Shown here one piece after another: positions 41,101 through 54,787 of a DNA stretch of 64,000 bases. Location: NCBI RefSeq assembly GCF_022539665.2, contig NC_081331.1, forward strand, positions 6,851,534 through 6,915,533, in the 5' to 3' direction. The notes under the pieces were generated by a model. The model searched no databases, was not told where the DNA came from, and was given only the letters and a program-made list of their open reading frames with translations. Both the position numbers and the translations under genes were made by a program. Within the stretch, counting starts at the first letter, position 1. Each line of letters begins with the position of its first letter. Source of the stretch: Daphnia carinata (taxonomy: Eukaryota > Arthropoda > Branchiopoda > Diplostraca > Daphniidae).

Positions 41101-44100
41101 ACAGGCGTTTGTTAAGAATAAAAAATAATAATCAATTGTATAAATATACATCGGCTGGAGTGGAGGGATTCAGAGTGTCACCGTTTGTTTTTTGTGTTTT
41201 TCGTTTTCCCTGTATTTATATCGTGACTGCATCTCATTGTTGCGGATAAGTTGTTCAGGTGGTTGTTGAAAGAAAAAGCTGCCAACAAATCATCATTGTG
41301 TGACAGTTTTGACAGCTAACTCCGCTGAAATTAACTCCCTTTTAATGGCCCCAACGTCGAGGATGAATGAGTCGACTGCAAAGCGGTACCGTTCATTTTT
41401 CTGAGTCGGCGCACAAACTTCCCCCGGTTTCCCCCACCAATTAACCAGAAAGAAAAAAATGTAAATAGAATGGAATGGAACTTGCGAGTGGCTTTGGGCC
41501 GTAGAACATAAAACGTAAACGTCCGGCCGTTAATTGCTCACATATAAAGAAATCAGCTAATTAGCAGGGACTTTGTCTACCGCTCGTTCATAACTACCCA
41601 GAATACATAATAAGCACCCCTAGTCTATTGTTTACCCGCCAGCTTTTTTAGAATCCCTTCGCCACATCCGCTGACGAGAGACTCCTGTAGCTCTCGCACT
41701 TGCCTTTTGTTTTTGTTTAACTCTATATTACATGAACGTTGCACAAGGCCAGTCATAGATCAAAAAACACAATCGCTCGCTGCTTCTTTCTACCTGCCCT
41801 AGAACGCAGCTGATGATACATAACAAGGAAAGCTGATTTGCTTTGCCAACTAGATATACAAGAGGTCAGACCATACAGATCTGCAAGCCGAAGGAATTAG
41901 TAGAGAAAATGAATAACAATCGACCAGGTATTCATAATAGCTTACAAGGGCAAAATCTCTTCTTCAGCAGCACTGATTCATTGGGTTCCCTGTTGAGTGG
42001 CCAACAGGCAAAAAAAAAAAAAGAAAAATAAGTCGCCTGCTGTTTTTGGCTTCCGAAACAACTGATACTTAATGGCCCTGTAGCTAACAGTGAAAAAACT
42101 TGGCATGAGTCGGCAAAACGGGCACAAATGCCGACAGCACGGTATACTGAAAGAGCAATTGCCGTGGCGATTGCTTTTCGACATCGATTGAAAGAAACTC
42201 ACGATCTGTTTTAGGACCAAAGGGAGTGTACATTTCCATTGTAATATTCATCAAATTAATTGAAAAGAACTACTTTTTTTTTACGGTTTTGCCTCAAGTA
42301 CGTAATAGGGCAAATTAAAACGAATAAAAGTATTACACGAATAATGATTTTAAAGAATTATGGAGGCTAATATAAGTGCGTAGGCTCCATTGCAGCACAT
42401 TTTATAGGCCGACAGAGACAATTGCTTGGTCATCAGACCAATACGATAGACAGATAAACATTACCCTGGCTGCCTTGAGACGGTTACACGAATGCTTGAC
42501 ATTTGTTTGAGAGGTTTACTAGGTTAAAACACTAGATAAGGACAGTAAGAAAAAAAAAGAACTTCCGATGACACACAAGCGTTGATGATTCCGAGACATT
42601 TTCGTTATCGGTAGACAGCATATATAAGAGGTCTATGGGAGAAGGGGATATGTTTATACGGTATTAGAAAGGTGGGCGTACGTCAGGCTGGAAGGTATAC
42701 CAAAAAAAAAAAAGGAAAGGGAAAACTTAACCTATTATTTTGAAACACTGATAAGGGAAACATGGAAAGAATACCTAGACGATTTTTATGCATCGGTCAT
42801 GCACTGACAGAAACCTGTCGTAGATATTCTTCGATTTTGATGGTAATAGACCACCCATCATTTCGACTATCGGCTCCTGCATTGAATTCCTTAAGCTTTT
42901 TCTTTCGACCCTTAGGCTGCAGCCTTTTTTTTTATTTTTTCTTGCCCTCTGTGGGTCCCACAGACGATCGCCGTTCAGTTTCGGATGGGTGAGGAGTTCA
43001 TCACTCAAATGGATCAGGGAGTTTATCTATTTGCTTTAGACGAGTCACTGTAGCTTTATTTCTTTTTCTTCTCCCTTATTCAAAACCACTAAAATGACGT
43101 AACCGTGTGCTCTCCTCCCACCACACTCCCTCTCTCGTTTTTTTTTAATGTAACGTGACCACATATCGGGTGGCCAAAGGAATCTTCACAAATTCAATTC
43201 GTGAGCTCAATGCCTTAATCCATCTGCTTCCTTAATGGGCTCCCAATTACCATAAGTTTTTTTTTGTTTTGTTTTAATAGTTACTTTCGACCGAATACAA
43301 TCTCGCTGGCTTGATTTGTGAAACAGATATTCACTCTCCATTGCGTATATCTGCTTTTAACTATATTACCGCAGGCATAAACACACACACAAAAACGTGA
43401 AAACAGACTGGTGACGGGATATTAATCTTTGTTCCATTGGCGAGACGCTGGCCGACTTGAAAACGGTAAAAGAGCGTACATAAGATTTTAAGAAAAATTA
43501 ATCGAACCCCCTTTCCTCCTAAAGTGATATTAGCATAATGGTTAAATTGCATCCGATAGCATTCCACCTACTACTCCAAAGTTACTTAACACAATATCAA
43601 AGAAATTCATGTTTTTTATCCCAAGTCGTAAATGTCGGTATCGCATACGATATATATTTTTTTTAACTGGATCTTGGCTACTGTTGATTGCTATAATATT
43701 AGTGGTCCAAGGATGGCGAACCCTTTTTTTTTAAGGATAAAGAGAAAATAAAAATCTCATTTGGAATGAACGAACCGCGTTCGTTTGGCGAAACACCTCG
43801 GTGAGTGTAGCAGCGCGTAAAGCTATTCCTTTTCTTAAAGATAATGTTCTTCCACTTGTTCTGGTTTGTTAAAAATGAAGAGTGAGCAAAGAGCTTGTGG
43901 CTTCTGCCTGTATAAGGATATGGCCACCCTCTTGATATACAATTGCACAAGAGTACAAAGCACGCGGAAAACAAACAAATTTCAACACGTCTTTTTCCCG
44001 TTTGTAGGGAGGACTGTTTCCTACATGCGACCATCATTGGTACCCATTTGTAATAGTAATGCCAAGTCAACTATTAAACAGAACTTTTAGGTAAAAAAAA

Positions 44101-46696
44101 GGCGTACATCTATTAAATGTAACAGCCAGCAAAATAAAACAAAAATGGGCTATCGCTGTGTAGGGCCATCATTACAAAAAAACGTATGAGCAGATCGCAT
44201 GAGACACTCGTGTGGGCCCCCCCTTAACAACAGCCGATGTAGCGAGGGTAGGTTTATTTCAATGTCTAACATGTTCCAGCCGTAGCATGACCGATAGCAA
44301 AAAAAAAAAAAAAAAAAAAAGTCGAGTTGGTGGGTGGTAACGTGGGCGGGTTATTAGAGCAGGAAAAAGGTGGGTTCCATGCTTTGTTTATTGAACTATT
44401 AGGAACAGTTGGGGCAATGTGACGCGAGGATTGTTATTAAGATGCCAGACGATGATTGGTCTTTTCTCTCATGAGAAATAAGCTAACATACCCAAATAAG
44501 CAGCACTGTCAAGAAAAGGTGGAAGAAAGGGAAAGAAAAGAATAAAGGTATAAGCATTACAACTTTACCAACGTCAAATATGATATGTTGTTGTGGTTTT
44601 TAAAGCCATCTTTAGCTCATCACTTGGTACGATGATCTCCTCGGGAAATGAACAGTGGTGTAACCTATTCTTTTCGCTATTACTTTGTTCCAAACGATAA
44701 ACTGCGGTCACTTTTTTTAATCACAAATAAAAAGATAACATTATACCGCTCCGACAGGCGGATATACTATCCGCTGTTGCTGTGCGCATACACAACGATA
44801 TTTGCTTTTCATGTCTTACAATTTGGACGAAACTCTGCGATTTATTAACTTGCCTGTACGTCACAATTGCGAACATGCTCCACGCGTAAAGACCTATGGT
44901 AACTGCTGATATTTACGATGAGAAATACGGTTTCCTGTTATTTCGTAAGGCTATAACTAAGTGGAGCACAAGGCGAAGTTCTATGAAAAAAAGTGTTTTT
45001 CGAGTTAACTTACGGTGAATTCTTTGACTGATAATTTGCGACAATAATGATAGCCGCACCTAAAACATCATCCCTGACGATTAAATTCAATTGCTGATGT
45101 CTTGGTGCATCCGAATAGGCCTCTAAAGCTTTACGGATACAGCCGCAAGCCGACGCTATCGCCTTGATTTATAATAACGGTGGTATATAAACGAAGATAA
45201 GCAACGGATTCTTAAATGCCTCCTTCGCATTAGGGTATACCTTTCTTTTGCCCCTAAAAAGCTATACAAATAACGCAGCTAAATTGATTTAAAAAATTTA
45301 AAAAGGGCTCTTCTGAATGTCTCATTTTCAATCCTCATTAGGCTAATAAGAATTCTTCTATCCTGGCCAATACGAAGCTACACGAATATTTTTAATACTA
45401 ATTTAATAAGTAGGCATTTTACTTGAACGCTGTTTACGGTTCATTGTAAAGACACTGAGTTACCGTGGTAACATGATGTAAATTTGAATGTTAACGTGGG
45501 TAAGAAATAAGAATTCCATGATATCTTATACAGCAGTGAAGACGACGGTATAGTTTATGCGGTAAGATGATTTGCCTGTTGATTATCGTAGCGGATGCAT
45601 GCCATCGACTGACGTGGCACATTTTTCTTTTTTTACTGATAAAGCCATACGCTCTGAAACTGAATTTTGGCAACCAAATGCAACTTGCGTAAATCAAAAA
45701 TAGTTTATACAATTTTTTCTTCAGCTCTGTACCTGCAGTAATTGAATTAAAGATCCACAATTGCTGGTTTAAAAAGAGCAACGGGTACAAATAACTTTTG
45801 CAATGAGCAGTTTCAAAGCAAACCAAAAGGTTAAATCCTAGGCCTGTCATACATTACTAAACAATAGGCCTATGTCGCGATACGGGGTTTATTTAAACGC
45901 GATAAATGCGCTGAAGACCAACATAAAAAAGTTTATAGGAAATCAGTAGGCTATCTAATTTTCAGTGGTAAAAACAGTAAACGATTATTTTAGTGCCACC
46001 GGATTGCCATGTATGGTATCGTGCAGTAAAAATAAAATTAGCCGTCTCGTTTAGGGCATTCCACTTCGGTATACAATAAACTCATTGCGCTGTTCACGGC
46101 ATAGTTATTTCTTTTTCCCGGTGTGAACGGCACACAAGTCAACATACGATTAGTCTACTTCGAATGACACAGCCAAATATGTGCTTCATTTAAATTGCGA
46201 GTGTAACGAGCGAGGAGGTCGAATTATGAACAAGGTTTTAGTTATGAACAACCAAAAGTTGTCCCACATGCTTCCATTTGGAAAAGCTATGACTAGGCAA
46301 CATTCATATCGGTTAAAATCACGTCGGCAGATACGTCTGACGTGATAGGTTGTGCTGGGTCAATCAACGCAACGTTTCTTATCTAAGCTTTCCGCATTCA
46401 CCCCTTTCGCTTATCTATAATTTAAATTGCAATTCCAATGCGTGTCGTAAATCTATCTGCAAGCTCATAAGATGGAGAACACTATTTGTTTGGGTGTTTT
46501 TGAACTTACCTGATAAGGAGGAAGCTCCATTTTTGTTCTCTTCAACAATGCTGCGAATAGAAAAGACGGACTTGGCTGCCCGAGGACCGGGAGCGTTGCT
46601 CACACTCGGAGAAACATAGTTCCCGCCTGTTACACAAAAATTGTCTGCTGAATGGTGAACCGCGGAAATATCAGGCCGATGAGTCGTAAGATCCAT
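32168..46696 (-). CDS. al: aristaless-type paired-class homeobox transcription factor
   Basis: Five exons: 46696-46510, 35032-34510, 34288-34243, 33360-32680 and 32437-32168. They join in frame to 568 residues. The homeodomain is at residues 207-266 ([20 protein letters not shown] ... [10 protein letters not shown]) with Gln at position 50. It nearly matches Drosophila Aristaless, as does the following [12 protein letters not shown]. The extreme C-terminus is an OAR motif ([15 protein letters not shown]). Exon 1 encodes an EH1-like motif, FSIRSIV, at residues 45-51. An acidic, Asp/Gly-rich segment precedes the homeodomain, and a His run follows it. The protein is expected to bind DNA in the nucleus and pattern appendages and head. 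Exon 1 is inferred: its donor CAG/GTAAGT leaves one base, which fits the phase of exon 2 across 11,477 bp. A shorter form could start at the well-placed ATG at 34979. Confidence 0.85.
33656..33675. repeat. A-rich homopolymer tract in an al intron
   Basis: About twenty consecutive A in the 33361-34242 intron of al. Confidence 0.85.
38125..38322 (-). CDS. candidate 65-residue secreted peptide in the al intron
   Basis: A single open frame from an ATG at 38322 (G at -3) to a TGA encodes 65 residues. The first 18 ([18 protein letters not shown]) look like a signal peptide, with a Lys inside the hydrophobic stretch. The rest is polar, with an Asn-rich NEGNNNLPG segment and one Cys. Upstream, TTATTCTTTCAG near 38370 would make a good acceptor for a 5' untranslated exon. 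Internal GCAG/GTAATG could be a donor, in which case the C-terminal half shown here would be intron and the true 3' exon would lie to the left. It lies on the same strand as al, inside the al intron. No family is recognised. Confidence 0.35.
   Translation of the reverse strand: MKFIPVLFAVSFLKVIVSEVTREALADAGNEGNNNLPGDYTKASPSAQKMMIVPAQQKTLCNTEI
44299..44320. repeat. poly-A tract
   Basis: Twenty-two consecutive A in the large intron of al. Confidence 0.9.
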
Positions 46697-47040
46697 TGCT
46701 CAGACGATTTCAACGGTTATAGTCCACTTTAAAACAATTTCACCGTAAAATATCAACAACAGAAACAGGGCAGATTTATTACTGCAATTTTTCTTTTTTT
46801 TTTCAATTTGTGCCAACGAGGATCACAACGACGATGATAGCACACCGAGTTGGAGGTGGGAAAAAAAAATTGTCTCGCAAGCGTGAAAACTGTGCGACTC
46901 GATTACCAACGCCAAGGAACGAACTGGGGTCTTGTAGACTTGGCAATAACAAGTTATCGAGCTTACGCTTATCTGCCATGAAAAGTAGACTTTTTGGGCG
47001 GAGTTCTATGTAATCCCGCCTCCCCTTGGAAGCGCTATAG
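46697..47040 (-). promoter_or_regulatory. putative al promoter region
   Basis: This segment lies upstream of the inferred al start codon at 46696, whose context (GCA ATG G) is good. 46800-47040 is less AT-rich than its surroundings. It carries GC-box-like sequences on the minus strand (GGGGAGGCGGGATTA at about 47020-47034, GGAACTCCGCCC near 47000), the first overlapping a GGATTA homeodomain site. No clear TATA box was seen. This depends on exon 1 being correctly assigned. Confidence 0.3.
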
Positions 47041-50000
47041 GTTAACTACATAACCAATCGCAACTTAGGGTCTCTGCAAATTTTGAATCTTATCTGGTAA
47101 TAAATTAGACGGAAAAATTTTAGCCAGTTATCTCACCAGAATTAATGTCGATTCCATTTTGCCCACCAGGTATTTATCAGCACATAATTGCTTCTGTGAA
47201 ATTTGAAGTTTTCAGGAATGCAGATAATGAATCTTGAAAACTGGATTGATATGCTTACATTTTGATTTTTAGGTAAAGGGTATGAAATATACTTCTGTGT
47301 TTCATTCTACAAAGTCATTAATTGATTCGCAATGTGGCATCTTGCCAAACGGTAGCCTTCCTGTTATATGTGGTTGAATATTGCCCGAACTTGTATACTA
47401 CTCGATCAACACGTCTTATTGGCCTAAAAGCTTAGCTATATTCAAATGGATTGTTGGAAGAATGAAACGAGACGAAGGCAAAATGCAAAGTTTCAATTTT
47501 CAATGCCGTTGTTTTGGGAAGAAGATTTTTTCAGAAAATGTTCATCATATATTTGATTCACAGGGAAATTTTTGTGGTTCCTAAGCCATACGCAATTGGC
47601 ATAGGAATTTAATAAATAGTGGATTATTCGCAAACATTGAATTGTTGACTCTATTTGATTTTCGGGGCTATTCATCGCTAGCACTTCCACACATTAACAA
47701 ACGTTCACATCGAACTCAATATGAGCATCGCAGAATGGTCATTGACATGTAGACTGTAGTAGCATGTTTTGCCAACATGTCCACTCTAATTGTAAAAACT
47801 GGATCTAGATAGGTGTGATGGAACACCTAGGTGCCCTCTCCTCTCTTTCTGGTTTTTATTCAAGTTACTTCGTCAATAACCGTATCTTTTTTTTCAATCC
47901 TTCGCGCAAAAAAGAACAATTACTGTAAGGTGTACGTAAAAAGTCCTTACAATTAGACGCAATTAACTTCATGATGACAATAAAGGAGATGAAAAAAACA
48001 TTTTTTAAAAAGATTAGCAAGGAATTCTATTCTATCTGCTTTTGAAAATCACGACATGTTCAGCGAGTACGGCATTTAGTTGGCGCGGCGGAACCTGGTT
48101 CAGGTGAAACAAAAAAAAAGTAGTTTTTTCGTCGATGAACACGGAGTACACGGAGCTTAATAGCAGTGGGAATCGAAAGCAAACGTCGGGTTCCGTTATT
48201 AAGTTTCTTGGAAATTGGCTAACCGCAATTTTCTCCGAAACTCCGCTTGCTATAGTGGACAACTTTGGATATTTGTTTAGCAATTTCGCAACGTCATGAA
48301 AGTTATATGCACGGCAGCATTTGCAGCCAATAATCCACATCTCTATGGTTGAACGAGAAAGCGCACTCTTTTTCTCACCGCCACTTACGTGTATTCAAAA
48401 GGGAAAGATCTTCCAAAGGCTTCCACTAGGCCAACAAAAGAAAAGAAGATGCAACTGTTGCATTAACGAATAATGTCATAAAAGGCCGAAAAACTCTGTT
48501 ACCGCATTACCGTATAATCTCAATCATTACAAATTGTTGAATGTACAAGACGAAATTTAAGAGACTATTACCTTTAGAAGGTTTCAGGTGGCCAAGGTAT
48601 CAATGAACCCTCTCTTGAAATGCTCTCGTTTCATTCACTCTTCGACTTCATAGTTTTTTCGGGTCCAAAAATCAGGCCACTGCAATGGAGTGATTAGTTG
48701 CGACAGCCAAAGAATACCTTCAGCAATCCGAAAGAATAGCTGCACGTGAAAATTAAAAAAACGGAGTGTGCGTTGTCTTCAATTTTCCGTGTAATTATTA
48801 TTCCTTTAAATAAATACTGCTGTTACGGTTTCTCATTTTGTTATCCTTTTTGCTCACGTAGTAGGAGAGGAGTTAGTTAAGTTTCAGCAACAGCAGTAGC
48901 TCATTAAAAACCTTGTCTAACCTAAACCTTACCTATATCTACCTCGTCTAAATGAAAACTGTTGTTTGAATGCAGTTATTCCACAATTCTATCAACGTGC
49001 TGAGAGCGAAGTGGGTGTTGATGACGACTTCCGTATTTTCGCTATCATGCTAATCATCGATTCAGCGCAAATTACGTTTAACTGTTACGTTTTTTTGTTG
49101 GCGAAAGTAAAATTGATTTTGCCCAATGACTTAATTGGTTATAGTATGAATACGACGTTTGTATTACGTTGATACCTTTACCCAGAATCTACAGTACCAC
49201 TCGCTTCCTAAAAATGTATATGGCTTCATGCATTTGTCTTGTTGTCATATGAAACAACGGCTTCAAAAAAGAAATAAACGATCTCTAAGCTTAGTTTTTA
49301 CCATCGTTAACTGCTTTATTAACAGAGGGGCGTTTTATCAACAAAGTGTAAGAATGGGTGATTTATTAATACGCAGATTTTTCATATCTCTGAGTGAGGC
49401 TTGCAAAGCGAAATATTTTTCTGGCATATGATGCCCTTCAAATCAAGGTACGTCAAGTAAGCATTCTAGTAATTGCGATTAGTTTCACGACCACCGTGAA
49501 TGTTTTTACCGGGGTAAGCTATGTCTGACAAACTTGTATTTCCGTTTGTAAGGCTCAAGTTTGTTAAATATGTGACGTGATAGGTATTCTGTCAGCTAAC
49601 TGATGTTCCCCCAACTTTTCATCGTATGAATCATTCCAAAAAGTAAAACAATCCAATTCCTTGTTTCTTAGTTAGTAACGTGGTTAGACACGGCGGATTG
49701 ACTGGCTGACTCGCCGAGATTCATTTAACAGTGTTTTTTTTTGTATAGTTGATACTTGATGGCGCTTCCATCCAGGAGGGACTGTAAACGCGATGCCTTG
49801 CATTGGTGGATTTCCTTTCGATGTCCGTGATGCTAGCGGACTGTTTAAAAGCAAACGACAGTAAAATGCGAACACTATGCGGTTGAATTAACTCCATTAA
49901 CTTCTGGAGCTCTGTCCAACGTCACGAGATAGTCAATCGTCAGCGAATCAATGCCGTTGAGTGCTTACGCACGGCGGAAGAATTGCAAATTGAATTTTTC

Positions 50001-51170
50001 CACATAAGGGGGCTAGGCGTTTTGGGTACGATATGCAAAGCACTGAAAAACGGAGTAGGGATTGGTCACTATATTTAGACATCGACTTTCCTTATACAAC
50101 CAATAGCGTGGCTGATCAGAATAATAGCGAAAAAAAAATGCATGAAAAGCTCTAACACCTGATGCTTGATGGAGGGCGTCATACTGTGCTAAAAGTAGAA
50201 CCAATGTAAAAAGTAAGGAATTGAAAACTAGAGAAATTACGTTTCACGGAAGTATATTACGTCAGAGAAGGCCTGGCAAGCCATCGAAGGTATAAACTAT
50301 GGCAATACACGCACATAAACAAATGATGTTGGGTACCTTGCTCAACACTGATGTTTCATTCCTATAAAAAGAATTGCTTTGGACAACGCAAGCATGCCTG
50401 GACGAGGCAAGTGCCTTACTCGTAAGAATTCAAATCTCTTTGTGATGTGCCGAGAAGGAAAGGTATGGTGACAGGCCATGATGAGAGCCGGAGAAATGAA
50501 GGGAATAGCGCCCTCGTAAGGAAAAAGATCGTTTTGTAATTCATTTAAAATATGTTGGAAAAAAAAATATTGTATTCGCCTCCCGAATTGGGGAAACCTC
50601 CTTTCAAAAAGGCCTTCTCCTACAGTTAACCTAGCCTCAACCGTCACGACGATAGGATACGGGGTTTTATAGACTTTTACCTTCCATCGCGAGACATCAT
50701 TTTTGGTTTTTTCTCATGGAAAAGAATATGGTTAACCAATGCGTTGACGTCGATGAAAGGTTAAATAAACGTTTATGGTTTGTTTTTCTGTTTTATTTAT
50801 GCAATACAAAATGCCTTTATCTTTATTTTTCATTTAATAGAATATGATTTCACCAAGCCATGATGAATTTTCATTTAAATTATGTATATTACATAATAGC
50901 CGCGTCTAGTACCATACGGTATTTTGTACCCCGCTTCAATATGAATTTGAATTTTTAGCTGGACTAGAAGTGGAGAAAATCTGGATTATTCCAGGCTGTT
51001 TCCCACTATATACCAGAATACCGCATGTGTGTCCACGATTTACCAGTGCCTTATTTACATTTGCTTTTGAATTGCCGAGCATATCAGGTTTGTTTTAGTT
51101 TTGAATCGTTCTTAGGTGAAAGGAATGATTAATTGTGGTTTACGACCCATCAAACTATTTTCAAAAAACG
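47041..51170. other. non-coding DNA between al and PIGB
   Basis: No supported gene. Two minus-strand frames of about 100 codons (48032-48340, which starts with ATG, and 50342-50647, which starts with GTG) have fairly mixed composition. They have no family resemblance, signal or splice partners. The region separates the divergent al and PIGB genes and should hold the PIGB promoter at its right end. Confidence 0.45.
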
Positions 51171-53095
51171 ATGCGAAATCAAAAATTTCTCTTTCTATTT
51201 CTTCTAACTCGGTTAAGTTCAGTTATCGTGGTTCAAACTTGGTTCGTGCCTGACGAGTACTGGCAAAGTCTTGAAGTTTCTCACAAATTAAGTTTTGGCT
51301 ATGGGTATCTAACTTGGGAATGGTTCGAAGGTATAAGGTCAATAATCTATCCTGCAGTGTTTTTTATTCCATATAAGATTTTGGCATACTTATGCTTAGA
51401 TTCCCGGCAAGCACTGGTAAGTTAAATACTCAATCTTGTGTAAGCTAAACATATACATTGTAAATTTTTTCTTTTCAAGATTTATGTTCCCAGAGTCATT
51501 CAGGCATTATTCAGTGCATGGGCAGAATGGGACTTCATGAAAGCAACCAAAAATATTATAAATGGGTCCCAAGTATCATGGTTTATATTACTCCAACTGG
51601 GGAACTATTTTCTTTACTATGTCACATCACGCACTTTGGCCAACACAGTAGAAATGAATTTGATCCTGTTAGGCATCTCATATTTTCTCAACCAGTGTAA
51701 AGGTAAACAATAAAAAAATAACAAAAGCTTGCAGTAACACCAAAGTATATTTTTCAGGTTCATTTCTACTGTGTGTAATGATTTCGTGTTACATGCGACC
51801 TACATCGGCTCCCGTATGGCTGCCTTTTCTATTGTGTTTCTGCCAGCAAGAGAAGCATTGGATTTTGTCTAAAAATTTTCTTAAGGTTATGCTTAAATGG
51901 TAAATATTTTACGTTTCTTGCATGAAAAGCTGATTTAATATATTCCTAAATCGCTTACTTCCTCTAGTTCAGTAGTTCTAGGTGCCGTACTTGGACTCGA
52001 CTCATGGTGGTATGGCAAACTAGTTCTTGTGCCTGTTCAGTTTTTACTGTTCAACTTAGTGAATGACTTCTCTGAGTTTTATGGGCAACATCCATGGCAC
52101 TGGTATTTTACAAATGCCATACCATCATTGATGGGACCAACCCTCATCCCATTAATGTTCATATTTAGTAATAAAAAAACCTTAAACTCCATTGAAAGCA
52201 AGGTCATTACAGTTCAACTATCTGCTCTTCTTTACATTTTGTGCCACAGGTATTTTGGTTTCGTTAATTTACTGGAGATAAAGATATCTAATAAATTTAT
52301 TTTGTGTTTTATTTAATTAATTTTTTTTTAGTTTCGTGGGTCATAAAGAAATTAGATTCCTAACTCCAATAATTCCGCTGCTTAATTTTCTAGCAGCGAT
52401 CAAACTACCAAATTTAAGGTAATTTCAAAAACGTTGTACACATGTATTGACCATGAAAGATTAAATATTTTCATGCAATAGATGCCGGAAAAGTTTTCTC
52501 ATCCTGTTCTGTACTTGGAATATTTCTTTGATATGGTATTTAAGCGTGAGGCATCAACGTGGCGTGTTGGATGCAACCAATTTTATTGGATCGTTCGTCA
52601 AGCCAGAGGATGAAGTATTGTATTTAATGCCGTGCCATTCTACGCCACTATACAGGTATTAAATTGAAACGTCGTAGTTACGAGGCAATTAACAATTTAT
52701 ACAGCAGGCCTGTAGGCTTGCAAGGATCATAACCAATATTTTTTACTGATTCTGAAAATTTACGTTTCTCTTAACATTTCCGTTCAACTAGCCATGTACA
52801 CGTTAACGCATCCCTGCAGTTCCTGACCTGCCCACCAAATTTGCATAACCTAAAGAATTATAGTGACGAAGCCGACAGATTCTATGAGAATCCCCCGAAA
52901 TGGCTGGTCGAAAAACCGTCTTGGGCCCTTGCGAAATACGTGGTCATTTTTGATACCTTGTTCAATACTATTTCATCACATCTTGACTCCAACGACTACC
53001 ACCTTATTGGAAATTTCTTCCACGCGGACATGGACCAGGGACGTGTAGGACGCCGTGTTTTTATTTTTCAAAAAGAAAAAAAGTCAGTTCAATAG
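51171..53095 (+). CDS. PIGB: GPI mannosyltransferase 3 (PIG-B)
   Basis: Seven exons join in frame: 51171-51416, 51480-51702, 51758-51899, 51968-52249, 52332-52418, 52482-52655 and 52792-53095. They give 485 residues; the human protein is 554. PIG-B adds the third mannose to the GPI-anchor precursor in the ER lumen, using dolichol-phosphate-mannose. The N-terminus has the family signature VPDEYWQSLEVSHKLSFG with the acidic pair D28/E29, then GYLTWEW. Further on are TSRTLANTVE, MRPTSAPVW, FYGQHPWHWYF and the HKEIRF motif (302-307) of the PIGB/PIGM-related GT-C glycosyltransferases. The tail holds MPCHSTPLY and GRVGRRVFIF. Several hydrophobic segments fit a multi-pass ER protein. The start is the ATG at 51171. 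An out-of-frame ATG lies at 51125. It converges on the dienoyl-CoA reductase gene, with 480 bp between the stops. Confidence 0.95.
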
Positions 53096-53120
53096 CTAAT
53101 GTACTGAACAATGCATTGTC

Positions 53121-53126
53121 ATTAAA
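53121..53126 (+). terminator. probable PIGB polyadenylation signal (ATTAAA)
   Basis: The common variant ATTAAA lies 25 bases after the PIGB stop codon on the same strand. Confidence 0.4.
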
Positions 53127-53575
53127 ACCGCGAAGAACATAATTAACCGGTAATTTAAACTGCAGCCTTCCATGTTTTACGACTGGTGATACCTGCTTCA
53201 TTGTAATTTTTTTTTTCGCTTATAATAACACCATCTCTTTTCATATTTTTCAGGGGAATGAATGGTGAATATACGTAACTATGGAACTCAAGGTACATGA
53301 TGCATGCAACTGGCATCCCGGATGTCCATGTTTCGCATTTTAAGAACGCCACAGTTTCAGGCTTCTGTTGATAAACTTCTTTAAGATTGAATTTAGAGTT
53401 TGGCCGGCTTAGCTATTTGTATTTAATTACCAAAAGAGGTACCCACGAGAAAAAAATATTTCAGATATATTGCTGGTAAACTTCAAGGCTATATACTTTC
53501 TGGCGGGAAAAATGGATCCATACTAATATCGCGCAACAACCAAAATATACTGAAGCTTGTAAGACAATGCAATAT
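53127..53575. other. convergent intergenic DNA
   Basis: This is the gap between the 3' ends of PIGB and the dienoyl-CoA reductase gene. It should contain both 3' untranslated ends. I see no further gene. Confidence 0.5.
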
Positions 53576-54693
<1,118 letters not shown>

Positions 54694-54787
54694 TTTCGTT
54701 CCTTTCTTTGAATTTCCGATAGGTATCACACGAATGTTATTATGACAACCCGTTTTACCAAAACAAAAACTGTTTTACTCCTCTCCT
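54694..54787 (-). promoter_or_regulatory. short 5' region of the DECR1-type gene
   Basis: Only 94 bp separate the start codon from the outer edge of an inverted-repeat element. The transcription start must lie here or inside the element. The start codon context is good (A at -3). No TATA box is evident. Confidence 0.35.

Larger units (their letters stand above)
35033..46509 (-). other. large first intron of al
   Basis: Between the inferred first exon and the second exon of al there are 11,477 bp with no recognised coding exon except the candidate small ORF at 38125-38322. The introns of the other genes in the window are mostly 60-170 bp. The DNA is AT-rich with homopolymers and contains some less AT-rich blocks, for example at about 36170-36380 and 37930-38300. 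Plus-strand frames at 37870-38304 and minus-strand frames at 40442-40900 are long for the base composition but resemble nothing known. Large introns in developmental genes often hold enhancers, and I infer the same here. Confidence 0.55.

Noticed and set aside
48032-48340. 102-codon minus-strand ATG frame
   Set aside because: Composition is plausible, but there is no family match, signal peptide, splice structure or polyadenylation signal. Kept as non-coding.
50342-50647. 101-codon minus-strand frame upstream of PIGB
   Set aside because: Begins with GTG and lacks any recognisable motif.
53155-53352. Minus-strand 65-codon frame in the convergent gap
   Set aside because: Falls in the expected 3' untranslated sequence between PIGB and the DECR1-type gene, with no motif.
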